Positions 54,498 through 63,916 of a stretch of DNA of 64,000 nt are shown here, piece by piece; the stretch's first letter is position 1; the number at the start of each line of letters is the position of its first letter. The stretch is taken from the NCBI RefSeq assembly GCF_019746015.1, contig NZ_JAIESM010000022.1:22765-86764 (forward strand), in the 5' to 3' direction. The position numbers were made by a program, and so were the translations under genes. This stretch comes from Sphingomonas sp. GTDB lineage: Bacteria; Pseudomonadota; Alphaproteobacteria; Sphingomonadales; Sphingomonadaceae. Under the pieces are notes generated by a model. That model was given only the letters and a program-made list of their open reading frames with translations, was not told the origin of the DNA and searched no databases.

Positions 54498-54551
54498 CCC
54501 CCCTTTCAGCGTCGCTGCCCCCGCGCTGCCGCCATCTTCCGCAAAGAAAAA

Positions 54552-54577
54552 GGGCCCCCTCGCAAGCGAGGGAGCCC
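54552..54577 (-). terminator. Intrinsic terminator of the TonB receptor gene
   Basis: GGGC-CCCTCGC (54552-54563, one unpaired base) pairs with 54566-54577 around a 2-nt turn. On the minus strand TTTTTCTTTGC follows the stem, a good U-tract for the leftward receptor transcript. Confidence 0.85.
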
Positions 54578-54600
54578 CGTAGGTCGCAAAGTCTGGCGGC

Positions 54601-57600
54601 TTAGAACTTCACCGTCACGCCAGCCGAGAAGAAGCGGCCCACCGGATCATAGGGCGACACTTCGGTGCCGATCAGGTCGAGCGGCGGCAGCTGGTTGAAG
54701 GCGTTGTCGACGCCGAAGAAGAAGCTGTAATTCTTGTTGAAGGTGTAATCGATCCGGAAGTCCGAATAGGTGATGTCCGGATAGGTGATGCGGGGCAGTG
54801 CGTCGGCGTTTTCAGGCGGACGGCCCTGCACCACGTTCTGCGACTGATAGGCAGCGATCGTCTGCTGGCCGACATAGCGCAGGCGATAACCGATGTTGAT
54901 GTTCTTGGTATAGAGGTTGATCGACCAGTTGGCCTGCCATTCCGGATCACCCAGATTGCCGAGCTGACGCAGCGCGAAGTTCGGGTCGTTGATGTCGGTG
55001 AAGTTCCACCGCTCGAAAACCTTGCTGGCCAGGATGCGGGTCGAGATGTTCCAGTCGCCGCCCAGCTTCTTGCGATAGCTGAGGTCAGCGTCGATGCCGC
55101 TGTTCAGGTTCTTCGCATAGTTGAACGGACCCGAGATGAACGACGCGCCCGTCGGGGTCAGCGAGACGACGGTACCGGCATGGTTGACGTCGCTCTGGCC
55201 CAGGAAAGTGCCGTTCGGGTTACGGAAGATCGACGCGCAGAACGGGTTGTTGATGCCCGACGGGTTGTCATAGCACTGGTTGATGATCGTCTGCGCGGCA
55301 AGCGCGTTGATCGAGTTGCGCACGATGATGCGGTAATAGTCCATCGTCAGCGTCAGACCCGGGATGAAGCGGGGCTCGAAGACGAAGCCGACCGTGTAGC
55401 TGTCGCTGGTTTCGGCGAACAGGTTGGCGTTCGACCCGTTGAAGCCCGAAATGCCCGAGGCCGGCCGGTTGGTGAACGCTTCCGTCGTCGTCACGCCACC
55501 CGCCGTGAAGGTCTGGGTGGTCGGCACACCGGCGGCCGCGCAGTTGCGCACGCGGTTGGGGTTGTTGTTGATGTTCTGCTGGCCGCAGGGATCGACCAGA
55601 CCGTTCAGGAAGGTCTGGCTGAGCGGCGAGAACAGATCGCTCTGCGTGGGTGCGCGGACCGACCGGGCAATCGCGGCACGGATGCGGAAGTCGCGCACCG
55701 GCGCCCACACCATCGTCGCGTTGTAGGTGAACACGGTGCCGGTGCGGCCGATATTGTAGTTCGACACGCGGCCCGCGAGTTCAAAGGTCAGCGAATGAGC
55801 AAAGGGCAGATCCTTCAACACCGGGATCGAGATCTGGCCAAAGCCTTCCGCAACCTTCTGCGCCGGCGGGCGGAAGTCCGGAATGGTGTTGAGGAAGGTG
55901 CAGCCTGCGGCCGGGCAGGTCACACCGGGCGCGGTGCCCGAGGTGAACGGATCGAACGCCGAAAAGGCAGTTTCGACGCGATATTCACCGCCGACCACGA
56001 ACGACACCGGGCCACCGGGCAGCTCGAACAGCTGCGAGGAGTCACCGGCGACGTAGCCGACCACGTTGAACAGATCGGCCTTCTGCACGCGGGTGGAGGT
56101 GTAGCCGAAATAGTTCAGCGCCGCCTGGCTGACCTGGCGGTCACCGAACAGGTTCACCGGTACGCAGCGCGGATCGTCGTTCGCGGGGTTGGTGTCAGCG
56201 TTGATGCCGCACACGATCTGGCCGGCGGCATTGGTCACCGCGTTGATCGAGTTGGTGTAACGCTGCCGGTCGATGTTACCGGCCGTCGCATAGAAGGTGT
56301 AGAGGTGGCCATAGTTGAACGACAGGTCATACTTCCAGTCGTCGTTGAAGGTGCCACGGACACCGACCACCGCGCGATACTGGTCACGACGATGCTGCTC
56401 ACCGCGGCCGCCAAAGTCGATGTTGAAGCGCTGTGCGGTGAAGGTCGTCGCACCCGGCGTCAGCACCGACTGCAGCTGCGTGCGTGCTTGCGGCGTCAGG
56501 AACGGGTTGTTGATGCTGAACGTATTGTTGAAGAAGGTCGGCTGGCCTTCCTGGTTTGAATTGGTGCGCACGAACTGGGCCTGCCAGTACGGCTCGAACA
56601 CCGGCGAGAATTCGTAACGACCCTGCACGAAGAAGGCGAACCGGTCGAACGCGGGGTTCAGAATGCCCGATTCACGCAGCGTCGAGCCCAGACCGCCCTG
56701 GCAGTTCGACGAACCGAACGGGCGATAATCGGTGATGCAGGGGTTGGCGATCAGCGAGCCGTCGGGCTGGAACACGAAGGTGCGGCCGAACTGCGCCAGT
56801 GCGTTGGGGCTTGCCGGATCGGCGAGGCCCGAGCAGGCCGCCGCGCGCCGGGCGTTGAACGCCGCTGTCGACTCACCCGTCGCCGCCGCGGTGGGGCAGG
56901 CGGCGGTGAACAGGCCGCCGAGCGAGATGTTGTTGTTGCGAATGCCGCGGATGAAGGCGGTATCGGGGATGCCGTCACCAGCCGCCGGTTCGCCGCTGGC
57001 GCGCAGCAGCAACCCTGCCGAGGGGTTGGCGATAGGGCCGGTATTCTGCACCAGCTGGAACTGGTTGCGGCCGCTGAACGCGCCGGTCTGATCGTCGCGA
57101 TCGGTGAAGAACACATTGTCCTGGTGCGAATATTCGAACGAGAACGAGATGTTGCCCCGCCCTTCGGCGAAGTTCTTGCCGACCGTCATCGAGATCTGCT
57201 GCGAGCCGCGATCGCCGAACGAGCTGATGCCCGCCTGCGCCCGGGCGCGGAAGCCGTCGAAATCCTTCTTCAGGACGAAGTTGACCACACCGGCCACCGC
57301 GTCCGAACCATAAACCGCCGACAGACCGCCGGTCAGCGTGTCGACGCGATCGATCAGGTCGTTGGGGATGATGTTGACGTCGGGGCGGTTGATGCCCGGC
57401 GTCGCCGTCACGATGCGGCGGCCGTCGATCAGCACCAGGGTGCGAGCGGTGCCAAGGCCGCGCAGGTCGAGCGCGTTGATGCCGGCAGTGCCGATGAAGC
57501 GGCCCGAGTTCGCCTGGCTGAACGTCGCGCGGAACTGCGGCAGCTGGTTCAGAATGTCGCCGACGTTGATCTGGCCGCGCGCGGTGAGTTCACCACCGGT

Positions 57601-57819
57601 GAGCGAGGTGATCGGCGCGCTCGAGGTCAGGCCGGGGCGGTTGATGCGGGTGCCGGTGACGACCACGGCAGGCTCGGCATTGCCAGCCACGTCCTCGGGC
57701 TGGTCCGTCGGCTCCTGCGCCGGGGCCGGGGCGGGCGCGGACTGCGCCATCGCAACGCCCGGCAACGCAAAGGTGGCGGTGGCGAGGGCGGTCGCCGCCA
57801 TGAGCTTCGAAAATTTCAT
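54601..57819 (-). CDS. TonB-dependent receptor (substrate unknown)
   Basis: 1072 residues from ATG 57819 (GGGGACC upstream). Signal peptide to about residue 25 (GVAMAQS), Pro/Ala linker, then a TonB-box-like EPAVVVTGTRI and a plug with ILNQLPQFRATFSQ, LDLRGLGTARTLVLIDGRR, DVNIIPNDLIDRVD and GGLSAVYGSDAVAGVVNFVLKK, all strong plug motifs. The barrel ends FFSAGVTVKF with a terminal Phe. Long surface loops contain several Cys pairs (CPAAGC, CGINADTN...CVPV). Class of the SusC-unlike large sphingomonad receptors. No enzyme or transporter gene adjoins it that would reveal the ligand. The upstream 160 bp is AT-richer and holds its promoter. Confidence 0.9.
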   Translation of the reverse strand: MKFSKLMAATALATATFALPGVAMAQSAPAPAPAQEPTDQPEDVAGNAEPAVVVTGTRINRPGLTSSAPITSLTGGELTARGQINVGDILNQLPQFRATFSQANSGRFIGTAGINALDLRGLGTARTLVLIDGRRIVTATPGINRPDVNIIPNDLIDRVDTLTGGLSAVYGSDAVAGVVNFVLKKDFDGFRARAQAGISSFGDRGSQQISMTVGKNFAEGRGNISFSFEYSHQDNVFFTDRDDQTGAFSGRNQFQLVQNTGPIANPSAGLLLRASGEPAAGDGIPDTAFIRGIRNNNISLGGLFTAACPTAAATGESTAAFNARRAAACSGLADPASPNALAQFGRTFVFQPDGSLIANPCITDYRPFGSSNCQGGLGSTLRESGILNPAFDRFAFFVQGRYEFSPVFEPYWQAQFVRTNSNQEGQPTFFNNTFSINNPFLTPQARTQLQSVLTPGATTFTAQRFNIDFGGRGEQHRRDQYRAVVGVRGTFNDDWKYDLSFNYGHLYTFYATAGNIDRQRYTNSINAVTNAAGQIVCGINADTNPANDDPRCVPVNLFGDRQVSQAALNYFGYTSTRVQKADLFNVVGYVAGDSSQLFELPGGPVSFVVGGEYRVETAFSAFDPFTSGTAPGVTCPAAGCTFLNTIPDFRPPAQKVAEGFGQISIPVLKDLPFAHSLTFELAGRVSNYNIGRTGTVFTYNATMVWAPVRDFRIRAAIARSVRAPTQSDLFSPLSQTFLNGLVDPCGQQNINNNPNRVRNCAAAGVPTTQTFTAGGVTTTEAFTNRPASGISGFNGSNANLFAETSDSYTVGFVFEPRFIPGLTLTMDYYRIIVRNSINALAAQTIINQCYDNPSGINNPFCASIFRNPNGTFLGQSDVNHAGTVVSLTPTGASFISGPFNYAKNLNSGIDADLSYRKKLGGDWNISTRILASKVFERWNFTDINDPNFALRQLGNLGDPEWQANWSINLYTKNINIGYRLRYVGQQTIAAYQSQNVVQGRPPENADALPRITYPDITYSDFRIDYTFNKNYSFFFGVDNAFNQLPPLDLIGTEVSPYDPVGRFFSAGVTVKF

Positions 57820-57980
57820 CAATGGTCCCCTGTTTGGCCGAATCCACTCCACTTACGGGAGTTCAGCGACCAGAAAATCCAAGCCGCCATTCCGCGCAAG
57901 CAAATTAGCGCAATCCGCAAGGGAAAGTTAATTAATCTCCAACGTTGTGACAGTTATGCAACATTGCGTTCAGGCGGGAT

Positions 57981-59153
57981 TCAGCGCTCGACGCAGAGCG
58001 CAATTCCCATGCCGCCGCCGATGCACAAGGTGGCCAGACCCTTCTTCGCATCGCGGCGCGCCATTTCGTGGAGCAGGGTGGTCAGCAGCCGCGCGCCGGA
58101 GGCGCCGATCGGGTGGCCGATGGCGATCGCACCGCCGTTCACGTTCACCCGGTCCAGATCCCAGCCCAGCTCCTTGTTCACCGACATGCACTGCGCGGCA
58201 AAGGCCTCGTTCGATTCGATCAGGTCGAGGTCGCCGATCGACCAGCCGGCCTTTTCCAGCGCGCGCTTGACCGACGGCACCGGGCCGATGCCCATATAAG
58301 CGGGGTCGACCCCGGCCGATGCCCAGCTGGCAATGCGCGCCAGGATCGGCATGCCGCGCTTTTCCGCTTCAGCCCGGCTGGTGACGACGAGCGCGGCGGC
58401 GCCGTCGTTGATGCCGCTGGCGTTGGCCGCCGTCACCGTGCCGTCCTTCTTGAAGGCGGGGCGCAGGCCCTGCACGCCTTCGATGGTGGCGCCGTCGCGG
58501 ATATATTCATCCTGTTCCACCACGATGTCGCCCTTGCGGCCCTTCACCGTGACGGCGGCAATCTCGTCCTTGAACTTGCCGGCGGCGCGGGCGGCCTCCG
58601 CCTTGTTCTGCGAGGCAACGGCATAGGCGTCCTGCGCTTCACGCGTGATCTGGTAACGCTCGGCCAGATTTTCGGCGGTGATGCCCATGTGATAATTGTT
58701 GAACACGTCGATCAGCCCGTCTTTCAGCATGGTATCGACCAGCTGCAGATCGCCCATCTTCTGCCCGGCGCGCAGATATTGGGCGTGCGGCGACAGCGTC
58801 ATATTCTCCTGCCCGCCGGCGACCATGATCGTCGCGTCGCCATTGGCAATCGCCTGATAGGCCAGCGCCACCGCGCGCAGGCCCGATCCGCACACCTGGT
58901 TGACGCCCCAGGCCGGGGTTTCCTGGGCAATGCCGGCCGCCATCGCCGCCTGGCGCGCGGGGTTCTGCCCCTGCGCGGTGGACAGGACCTGGCCCATGAT
59001 GACTTCGGAGACATCGGCGCCGGTAATGCCGGCATCCGCCATCGCCGCCTCGATCGCCACCTTGCCCAGCTGGTGCGCCGGGGTGCCGGCAAAGGCGCCG
59101 TTGAAGCTGCCGACGGGGGTACGCTTGGCGGCGGAAATGACGATCTCGGTCAT
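57981..59153 (-). CDS. Acetyl-CoA C-acetyltransferase (thiolase)
   Basis: 390 residues, biosynthetic-type thiolase length. Nucleophile Cys88 in [10 protein letters not shown], His347 in [10 protein letters not shown] and Cys377 in [10 protein letters not shown] are all in place; N-terminal [15 protein letters not shown] is typical of PhaA/AtoB. It condenses two acetyl-CoA to acetoacetyl-CoA (PHB synthesis) or runs in reverse. It neighbours a PhaC-like gene and phaR, supporting a PhaA role; a phaB gene is not here. Confidence 0.93.
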   Translation of the reverse strand: MTEIVISAAKRTPVGSFNGAFAGTPAHQLGKVAIEAAMADAGITGADVSEVIMGQVLSTAQGQNPARQAAMAAGIAQETPAWGVNQVCGSGLRAVALAYQAIANGDATIMVAGGQENMTLSPHAQYLRAGQKMGDLQLVDTMLKDGLIDVFNNYHMGITAENLAERYQITREAQDAYAVASQNKAEAARAAGKFKDEIAAVTVKGRKGDIVVEQDEYIRDGATIEGVQGLRPAFKKDGTVTAANASGINDGAAALVVTSRAEAEKRGMPILARIASWASAGVDPAYMGIGPVPSVKRALEKAGWSIGDLDLIESNEAFAAQCMSVNKELGWDLDRVNVNGGAIAIGHPIGASGARLLTTLLHEMARRDAKKGLATLCIGGGMGIALCVER

Positions 59154-59198
59154 GGCGGCAATCTCCCTGGGGAAGGCGGGGTGAAAGGATGGATGGCG

Positions 59199-60263
59199 TT
59201 ATCTAGCGCGGATGATTTGGTTTAGCCAATCCGCAAGCGGTTGCCACAGCGTTTCGCGCGCACGGCGGCCGACCACCATGCCGACATGCCCGGCCTCGAC
59301 CGCCAGCTGCGCGCCAAGGCCCGCCGCACTCGCCGCCGGCACGATGCGGTCGGTGGTCGAGACGATGTCGAGCGTCGGGCAGGTCAGCGCCTGCGGGGCG
59401 ATGGCGCGCCCGCCAATCGTCCAGGCACCGCGCCCTGGCCGGTCGGCGGCATAGAAATCCTCGAACAGCTGCCGCCCGGCGCCGAAAGAGAGCGGCGCGC
59501 CGGCATTCGCCCAATCCTCCAGCGCGACGAAATCGCGCGCGGCGGCGCTGTTGGGGGGAAGCGTGCCGAACTGTTCATATTTGGCGATGGTGCGCGCGGG
59601 GTCCAGTTGCCAGAAGCCGGTCTGCAGTACTTCCATCGGCACCAGCCCCAGCTGGCGGCACGGCGCCTGCGCCGCCGCCCAAAGCGCCGCGATCCGCCCC
59701 CGCGCGACATCGCCGAAACGGCTGAAATGCCAAGGCGTGGCCAGCGTGGCGAGGCCCGCGACCGGCGCCAGGCAGGCGGCCGCCGCCGCCATCGTGCCGC
59801 CCAGGCAATAGCCGACCAGCACCGGCGGCCGGTCGAGCGCCGCGATCAGCGGCACCAGCTGCGCTGCAACATGATGGTCGATATCGTCCGCCCCCGGCGC
59901 CGGCGTGCCCCAGTCGACCAGCAGCACCCGCACGCCGCGCGCGCGCAGCCAGCGCAGCAGCGACCGCTCCGGCGCCAGATCGAGAATGAAGGGGGGGTTG
60001 ATCAGCGACGGCACGAACATCACCGGCACGCCCGCGCCGCCATAATCGCGCAAGGCCGCCGCGCCGGCGCGGGCCACCACCGGTGCGCCCTCTGGCCGGG
60101 GCGCCCGCGCGGCGGCCTGATAGGCGGCAAGCCCGGTGAGTGCGGCCTGCCGCCGTTCGGGCGATGCTGCGGTTTCGCTGCGCAAAATGTCGAGAAACAG
60201 CGGCAAAGGGCGCGGCCCATGTTGCGGTGCCGCAAGCGATGCTGCTATGGGCGGTAGCGTCAC
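59199..60263 (-). CDS. PHA synthase-like alpha/beta-hydrolase (PhaC-related)
   Basis: 354 residues from GTG 60263. The lipase-like box GYCLGG with Cys153 and the Asp in STTDRIVP and His in GHVGMVVG form the complete Cys-Asp-His triad of PHA synthases; VPSLINPPFILDL and LVDWGTP are further PhaC motifs. Length is that of class III PhaC, which needs PhaE; no PhaE is seen here. It lacks the long N-terminal extension of class I enzymes (about 590 residues). Divergent from phaR with 20 bp between starts. Could polymerise 3-hydroxyacyl-CoA or have moved to thioesterase-like chemistry. Confidence 0.75.
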   Translation of the reverse strand: MTLPPIAASLAAPQHGPRPLPLFLDILRSETAASPERRQAALTGLAAYQAAARAPRPEGAPVVARAGAAALRDYGGAGVPVMFVPSLINPPFILDLAPERSLLRWLRARGVRVLLVDWGTPAPGADDIDHHVAAQLVPLIAALDRPPVLVGYCLGGTMAAAAACLAPVAGLATLATPWHFSRFGDVARGRIAALWAAAQAPCRQLGLVPMEVLQTGFWQLDPARTIAKYEQFGTLPPNSAAARDFVALEDWANAGAPLSFGAGRQLFEDFYAADRPGRGAWTIGGRAIAPQALTCPTLDIVSTTDRIVPAASAAGLGAQLAVEAGHVGMVVGRRARETLWQPLADWLNQIIRAR

Positions 60264-60283
60264 GATGCAGGGGTTCCCCAGCC

Positions 60284-60811
60284 ATGAAAAAGTCCACGGA
60301 CGACGGCGTCGTCATCATCAAGAAATACGCCAATCGTCGCCTCTATAACACCGAGACCTCATCCTACATCACGCTTGAGCATCTGGCCGCGATGACGCGC
60401 GAGGGGCGCGACTTCAAGGTGATCGACGCCAAGACCGAGGATGACATCACCCATAATGTGCTGACCCAGATCATCATGGAGGAGGAAAGCCGGGGGCAGA
60501 CGATGCTGCCCGTCAACTTCCTGCGCCAGCTGATCGCGATGTACGGCGATTCGATGCAGGCAATGGTGCCCGATTATCTGGAAGCGTCGATGGCCGGCTT
60601 CCGCCGCAACCAGGCGCAGTTCAAATCGGCGGTCGAGGGCGCCTTTGCCCATTCGCCCTTCGCCGAGATTGCCAAGCGCAACATGGAAATGTTCGAGGCG
60701 GCAACCTCTGCCTTCAAGCCGCGCGCGGATGCGAAGAGCAAGGATGAAGAGATCGCCGAGCTGAAGGCGCAGCTGGCCGAACTGCAGGCGAAGATCGACA
60801 AGCTGGCCTGA
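60284..60811 (+). CDS. phaR: PHA synthesis regulator PhaR
   Basis: 175 residues from ATG 60284; the frame is open upstream but antisense to the PhaC-like gene. The N-terminal 65 residues (IIKKYANRRLYNTETSSYITLEHL) are the DNA- and PHB-binding PHB_acc_N domain; the next part (LLPVNFLRQLIAMYGDSMQ-like) is the PHB accumulation domain, and the end is a coiled coil (EEIAELKAQLAELQAKIDKLA). PhaR represses phasin and its own gene until PHB granules titrate it. It may also act on the divergent PhaC-like gene. Confidence 0.95.
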   Translation: MKKSTDDGVVIIKKYANRRLYNTETSSYITLEHLAAMTREGRDFKVIDAKTEDDITHNVLTQIIMEEESRGQTMLPVNFLRQLIAMYGDSMQAMVPDYLEASMAGFRRNQAQFKSAVEGAFAHSPFAEIAKRNMEMFEAATSAFKPRADAKSKDEEIAELKAQLAELQAKIDKLA

Positions 60812-60848
60812 CCAGCGGGGGCTCCGGCGTTTATTGCAGCCCACTCTC

Positions 60849-60868
60849 CCCTCCCGCATGCGGGAGGG
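60849..60868. repeat. 20-bp GC palindrome after phaR
   Basis: CCCTCCCGCA and its perfect inverse, with flanking C and G runs. Resembles the short end hairpins of family B repeats. It lies between convergent phaR and the dioxygenase gene and may help end transcription. Confidence 0.6.
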
Positions 60869-60916
60869 GGCGGGGGTGGGCGAGCGCCATCGCTTTCCAG
60901 TTAAGATGAAATCAAC

Positions 60917-61741
60917 CTAGTGCAGCGGCACGCCGGAAATGGTGATGCGGTGCATCAGCCGGCGATGGCCGTGATAATCGTTGACCGCCAGGTGCCAGGT
61001 CGAGCGATTGTCCCACACCGCCACGGAGCCGGGCGCCCATTTCAGCCGACAATGAAATTCCTCGCGCAGCGCCACCGCATAAAGTTCCTGCAGCAGCGGC
61101 TGGCTTTCCTCGCGCGTCCACCCCTCGAAATGGAGCGTGAAGGCCGGGTTCACATAGAGCAGGCGCCGGCCGGTGACGGGATGGCGGATCACCGCCGGGT
61201 GGACGGCGGTGGCGCCGATATCGTGCCCGTGCAGATCGGCGGCCTGATCGGTCTTCGCATAGATGCCGTTGCGGCCATAGATATGGTCGGCCGAGTGGAC
61301 CGCGTTCAGCGTTTCGAGCCGGGCCTGCATCTCGGGTGACAGCGCGTCATAGGCGGCGCCCATGCTGGCGAACAGCGTGTCGCCGCCCACCGGTGGCAGC
61401 TCGCGCGCGACCAGGATCGATCCCATCGCCGGCACATCGTCATAGCTATGGTCAGTGTGCCAGCCGCCGCCGATATTGGCCAGCTGCGTCTCTGCCTTCC
61501 TCACCTCGGCGATTTCCGGATAGCCGCCATTGGCCGGGAAATAATTGTTCACGTCGATCCCGCCCCAGCGCCGGGCAAAGGCGATGTGATCCTCCGGCTG
61601 CAATTGCTGATCGCGGATCATCACGACGCCGCGATCGGCGACCTCGGCCTGGATCATGGCCAGCGTGCCGTCGTCGATCGTGCGCACGTCAACGCCCAGC
61701 ACTTCGGTCCCGCAATGCGGGCTCAATGCGCGCAGTTCCAT
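60917..61741 (-). CDS. TauD/TfdA-family Fe(II)/2-oxoglutarate dioxygenase
   Basis: 274 residues from ATG 61741 (AAGGAGAGC upstream). Iron ligands His95 and Asp97 in WHTDHSY and His250 in STWHLAVNDY; the 2-oxoglutarate-binding Arg lies in HRRLMHRITI. Such enzymes hydroxylate taurine, 2,4-D, alkyl sulfates or related acids. No sulfonate transport genes adjoin it, so the substrate is open. Lies 64 bp downstream of the M13 peptidase gene on the same strand? No: it precedes it in coordinate but follows it in transcription, so both may share a message. Confidence 0.87.
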   Translation of the reverse strand: MELRALSPHCGTEVLGVDVRTIDDGTLAMIQAEVADRGVVMIRDQQLQPEDHIAFARRWGGIDVNNYFPANGGYPEIAEVRKAETQLANIGGGWHTDHSYDDVPAMGSILVARELPPVGGDTLFASMGAAYDALSPEMQARLETLNAVHSADHIYGRNGIYAKTDQAADLHGHDIGATAVHPAVIRHPVTGRRLLYVNPAFTLHFEGWTREESQPLLQELYAVALREEFHCRLKWAPGSVAVWDNRSTWHLAVNDYHGHRRLMHRITISGVPLH

Positions 61742-61805
61742 CGCCGCTCTCCTTAGCTGTTTTGTGCCGGCGATGCTGCCACCGCCGGCACGGTCGGGCA
61801 AGGCG

Positions 61806-63875
61806 TTACCAGATGTGCACGCGCTGCTCGGGCGGCAGATAGAGCTTGTCGCCCGGCTTCACATCGAACGCGGCATACCAGGCATCGACATTGCGGACGA
61901 TGCCGTTCACCCGGTTATAGGGCGGGCTGTGCGGGTCGGTGAGCGCGCGGGCGCGTGCCGCCCCCTCGCGCAGCTTGGTCCGCCAGGCTTGGGCATAGGC
62001 CAGGAAGAAGCGCTGGTCCCCGGTCAACCCGCCGATCACCGGCGCCTTGCCGTGCTTGGCCTGATAGCGCTGATAGGCGCCATAAGCCGCTTCAACGCCG
62101 CCCAGATCGCCGATATTCTCACCCAGCGTCAGCTTGCCGTTCACCTTGGTGCCGGGCACGGCCTCATACTGGTCATATTGCGCGGCAAGGGCGGCGGTGC
62201 GCTCCTGGAACGCCTTTTTGGCGGCCGGCGTCCACCAATTCTCGAACTTGCCGGTCGGGCCGAACTGGCTGCCCTGATCGTCGAAGCCATGGCCCATTTC
62301 GTGGCCGATGATCGCGCCGATCGCGCCATAATTCACCGCCGGGTCCGCCCTGGGATCGAAATAGGGCGGCTGCAGGATCGCGGCCGGGAAGGTGATCTGG
62401 TTGGCAAGCGGGTTGTAATAGGCGTTCACCGTTTGCGGCGTCATGCCCCACAGGCTGCGATCGACGGGCTTGGGAAAGCGCGACAGCTGCAACTGATATT
62501 GAAACTCCGCCGAGCGCCGCGCATTGCCCAGCGCATCGCCGCGCACCACGGTGAAGCTGGAATAATCGATATATTTGTCCGGGTGGCCGACGCGCGGCTC
62601 GAACGCGGCCAGCTTGGCAAGCGCGGCCTTGCGGGTGGGTTCATCCATCCACGATGATTTGCTGATCCGCTCCTGATAGGACGCGCGCAGATTTTCGATC
62701 AGCTCGGCCATCTGCGCCTTGGCGGCGGGCGGGAAATATTTGGCGACATAAAGCTGCCCCACCGCTTCGCCCAGCGCGCCATTGGTCATCTGCACGCCGC
62801 GCTTCCAGCGGTCGCGCTGCGTCTGCACGCCGGCCAGCGTCTTGGAGAAGAACTCAAACTGGGCGGTATCGAACGCCTTGGGCAGATAGGCGGCATTGTC
62901 GCTGATGAAGTGGAAGGCGAGATAATCCTTCCACGTGGCCACCGGCGTTGCGACCATGATCTTGCCCAGCGCGGTGAGCGCGGTGTTGTTCGCCATCAAA
63001 ATCTTGGGCGAACTGTCCAGCCCGGCGGTCTTGAGCATCAGCGCCCAGTCGAATTCGGGCGCCTTCTTCTCCAGCCCGGCAATGTCCTGCGGGTCGTTCA
63101 GCGCCATGATGTTGCGGTTCTGCTCGGGCGACCAATGCACCTTGGCCATCGCCGTTTCGAGCGCGAAGATCGCGTCCGCCTTGGCGCTGGCATCGCCCAC
63201 GCCGCCCAGCTCGAGCATCTTCTGGATATAGGCGCGATAGCCCTTGCGGAACCCGTCATATTTCTCGCCGTCCAGCAGATAGTAATCGCGCGGCATGCCA
63301 AGGCCGCTCTGGCCGGTGGCGGCGGTATAGCGGGTCGGGTCGGCAAGGTTGGGGATGATGCTGAAGCCCACCGGCCCTTCAAAGCCGACACTGGCGAACA
63401 GCACCTGCAGCCCTTCCAGATCGTTCACCGTCGCGATCCGGTCGAGATAGGGTTTCAGCGGCGCCGTGCCCTTGGCCTCGATGCCGGCCTCGTCCATCCA
63501 GCTGGCATAGAAATCGCCCACCTGCTTGCCCGTCGCGCCATATTTGGCCGGGTTCTTGGCCATGTCGTCCAGAATGAGGCGGACATTGGCCTCGGCCTCG
63601 TCGGTCAGCACATTGCCATAGCCGACGGATGCCTTGTCCGCCGGAATGTCGGTGCGCTTGGCCCAGCCGCCATTGACGAAGTTCCAGAAATCATCGCCGG
63701 GTTTGACGGCCGGGTCCTTGGCGGCCAGATCGACGCCGAAGGGGCCATAGCGCGGGGTGCCTGCCGCTTTGGCGGCGGGCTTGGCGACCGGCTTGCCGGC
63801 GGGTGCCGCAATCGCGCCGGCGGTACACAGCGCGACCAGCGCCACCGACAGGCCAAGCCGCTTCGACATCTTCAT
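61806..63875 (-). CDS. Exported M13-family zinc metallopeptidase (neprilysin/PepO-like)
   Basis: 689 residues. Signal peptide to about residue 24 (AGAIAAPAG). N-terminal YGPFGVDLAAKDPAVKPGDDFWNFVNGGW is the standard start of M13 peptidases. Zinc site HEMGHGFDDQGSQFG with third ligand Glu in LGENIGDLGG, and the C-terminal VNGIVRNVDAWYAAFDVKPGDKLYLPPEQRVHIW with final CxxW-like VHIW. It degrades small peptides in the periplasm. Starts 41 bp downstream of the acetyl-CoA synthetase end, on the same strand. Confidence 0.93.
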   Translation of the reverse strand: MKMSKRLGLSVALVALCTAGAIAAPAGKPVAKPAAKAAGTPRYGPFGVDLAAKDPAVKPGDDFWNFVNGGWAKRTDIPADKASVGYGNVLTDEAEANVRLILDDMAKNPAKYGATGKQVGDFYASWMDEAGIEAKGTAPLKPYLDRIATVNDLEGLQVLFASVGFEGPVGFSIIPNLADPTRYTAATGQSGLGMPRDYYLLDGEKYDGFRKGYRAYIQKMLELGGVGDASAKADAIFALETAMAKVHWSPEQNRNIMALNDPQDIAGLEKKAPEFDWALMLKTAGLDSSPKILMANNTALTALGKIMVATPVATWKDYLAFHFISDNAAYLPKAFDTAQFEFFSKTLAGVQTQRDRWKRGVQMTNGALGEAVGQLYVAKYFPPAAKAQMAELIENLRASYQERISKSSWMDEPTRKAALAKLAAFEPRVGHPDKYIDYSSFTVVRGDALGNARRSAEFQYQLQLSRFPKPVDRSLWGMTPQTVNAYYNPLANQITFPAAILQPPYFDPRADPAVNYGAIGAIIGHEMGHGFDDQGSQFGPTGKFENWWTPAAKKAFQERTAALAAQYDQYEAVPGTKVNGKLTLGENIGDLGGVEAAYGAYQRYQAKHGKAPVIGGLTGDQRFFLAYAQAWRTKLREGAARARALTDPHSPPYNRVNGIVRNVDAWYAAFDVKPGDKLYLPPEQRVHIW

Positions 63876-63916
63876 GTGACCCTCCCCAAAAACTGTATTG
63901 GCGTTGTATAACGATG

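Noticed and set aside
60140..60283. N-terminal extension of PhaR
   Set aside because: Overlaps the divergent PhaC-like gene and adds sequence not found in PhaR; ATG 60284 gives the normal start.
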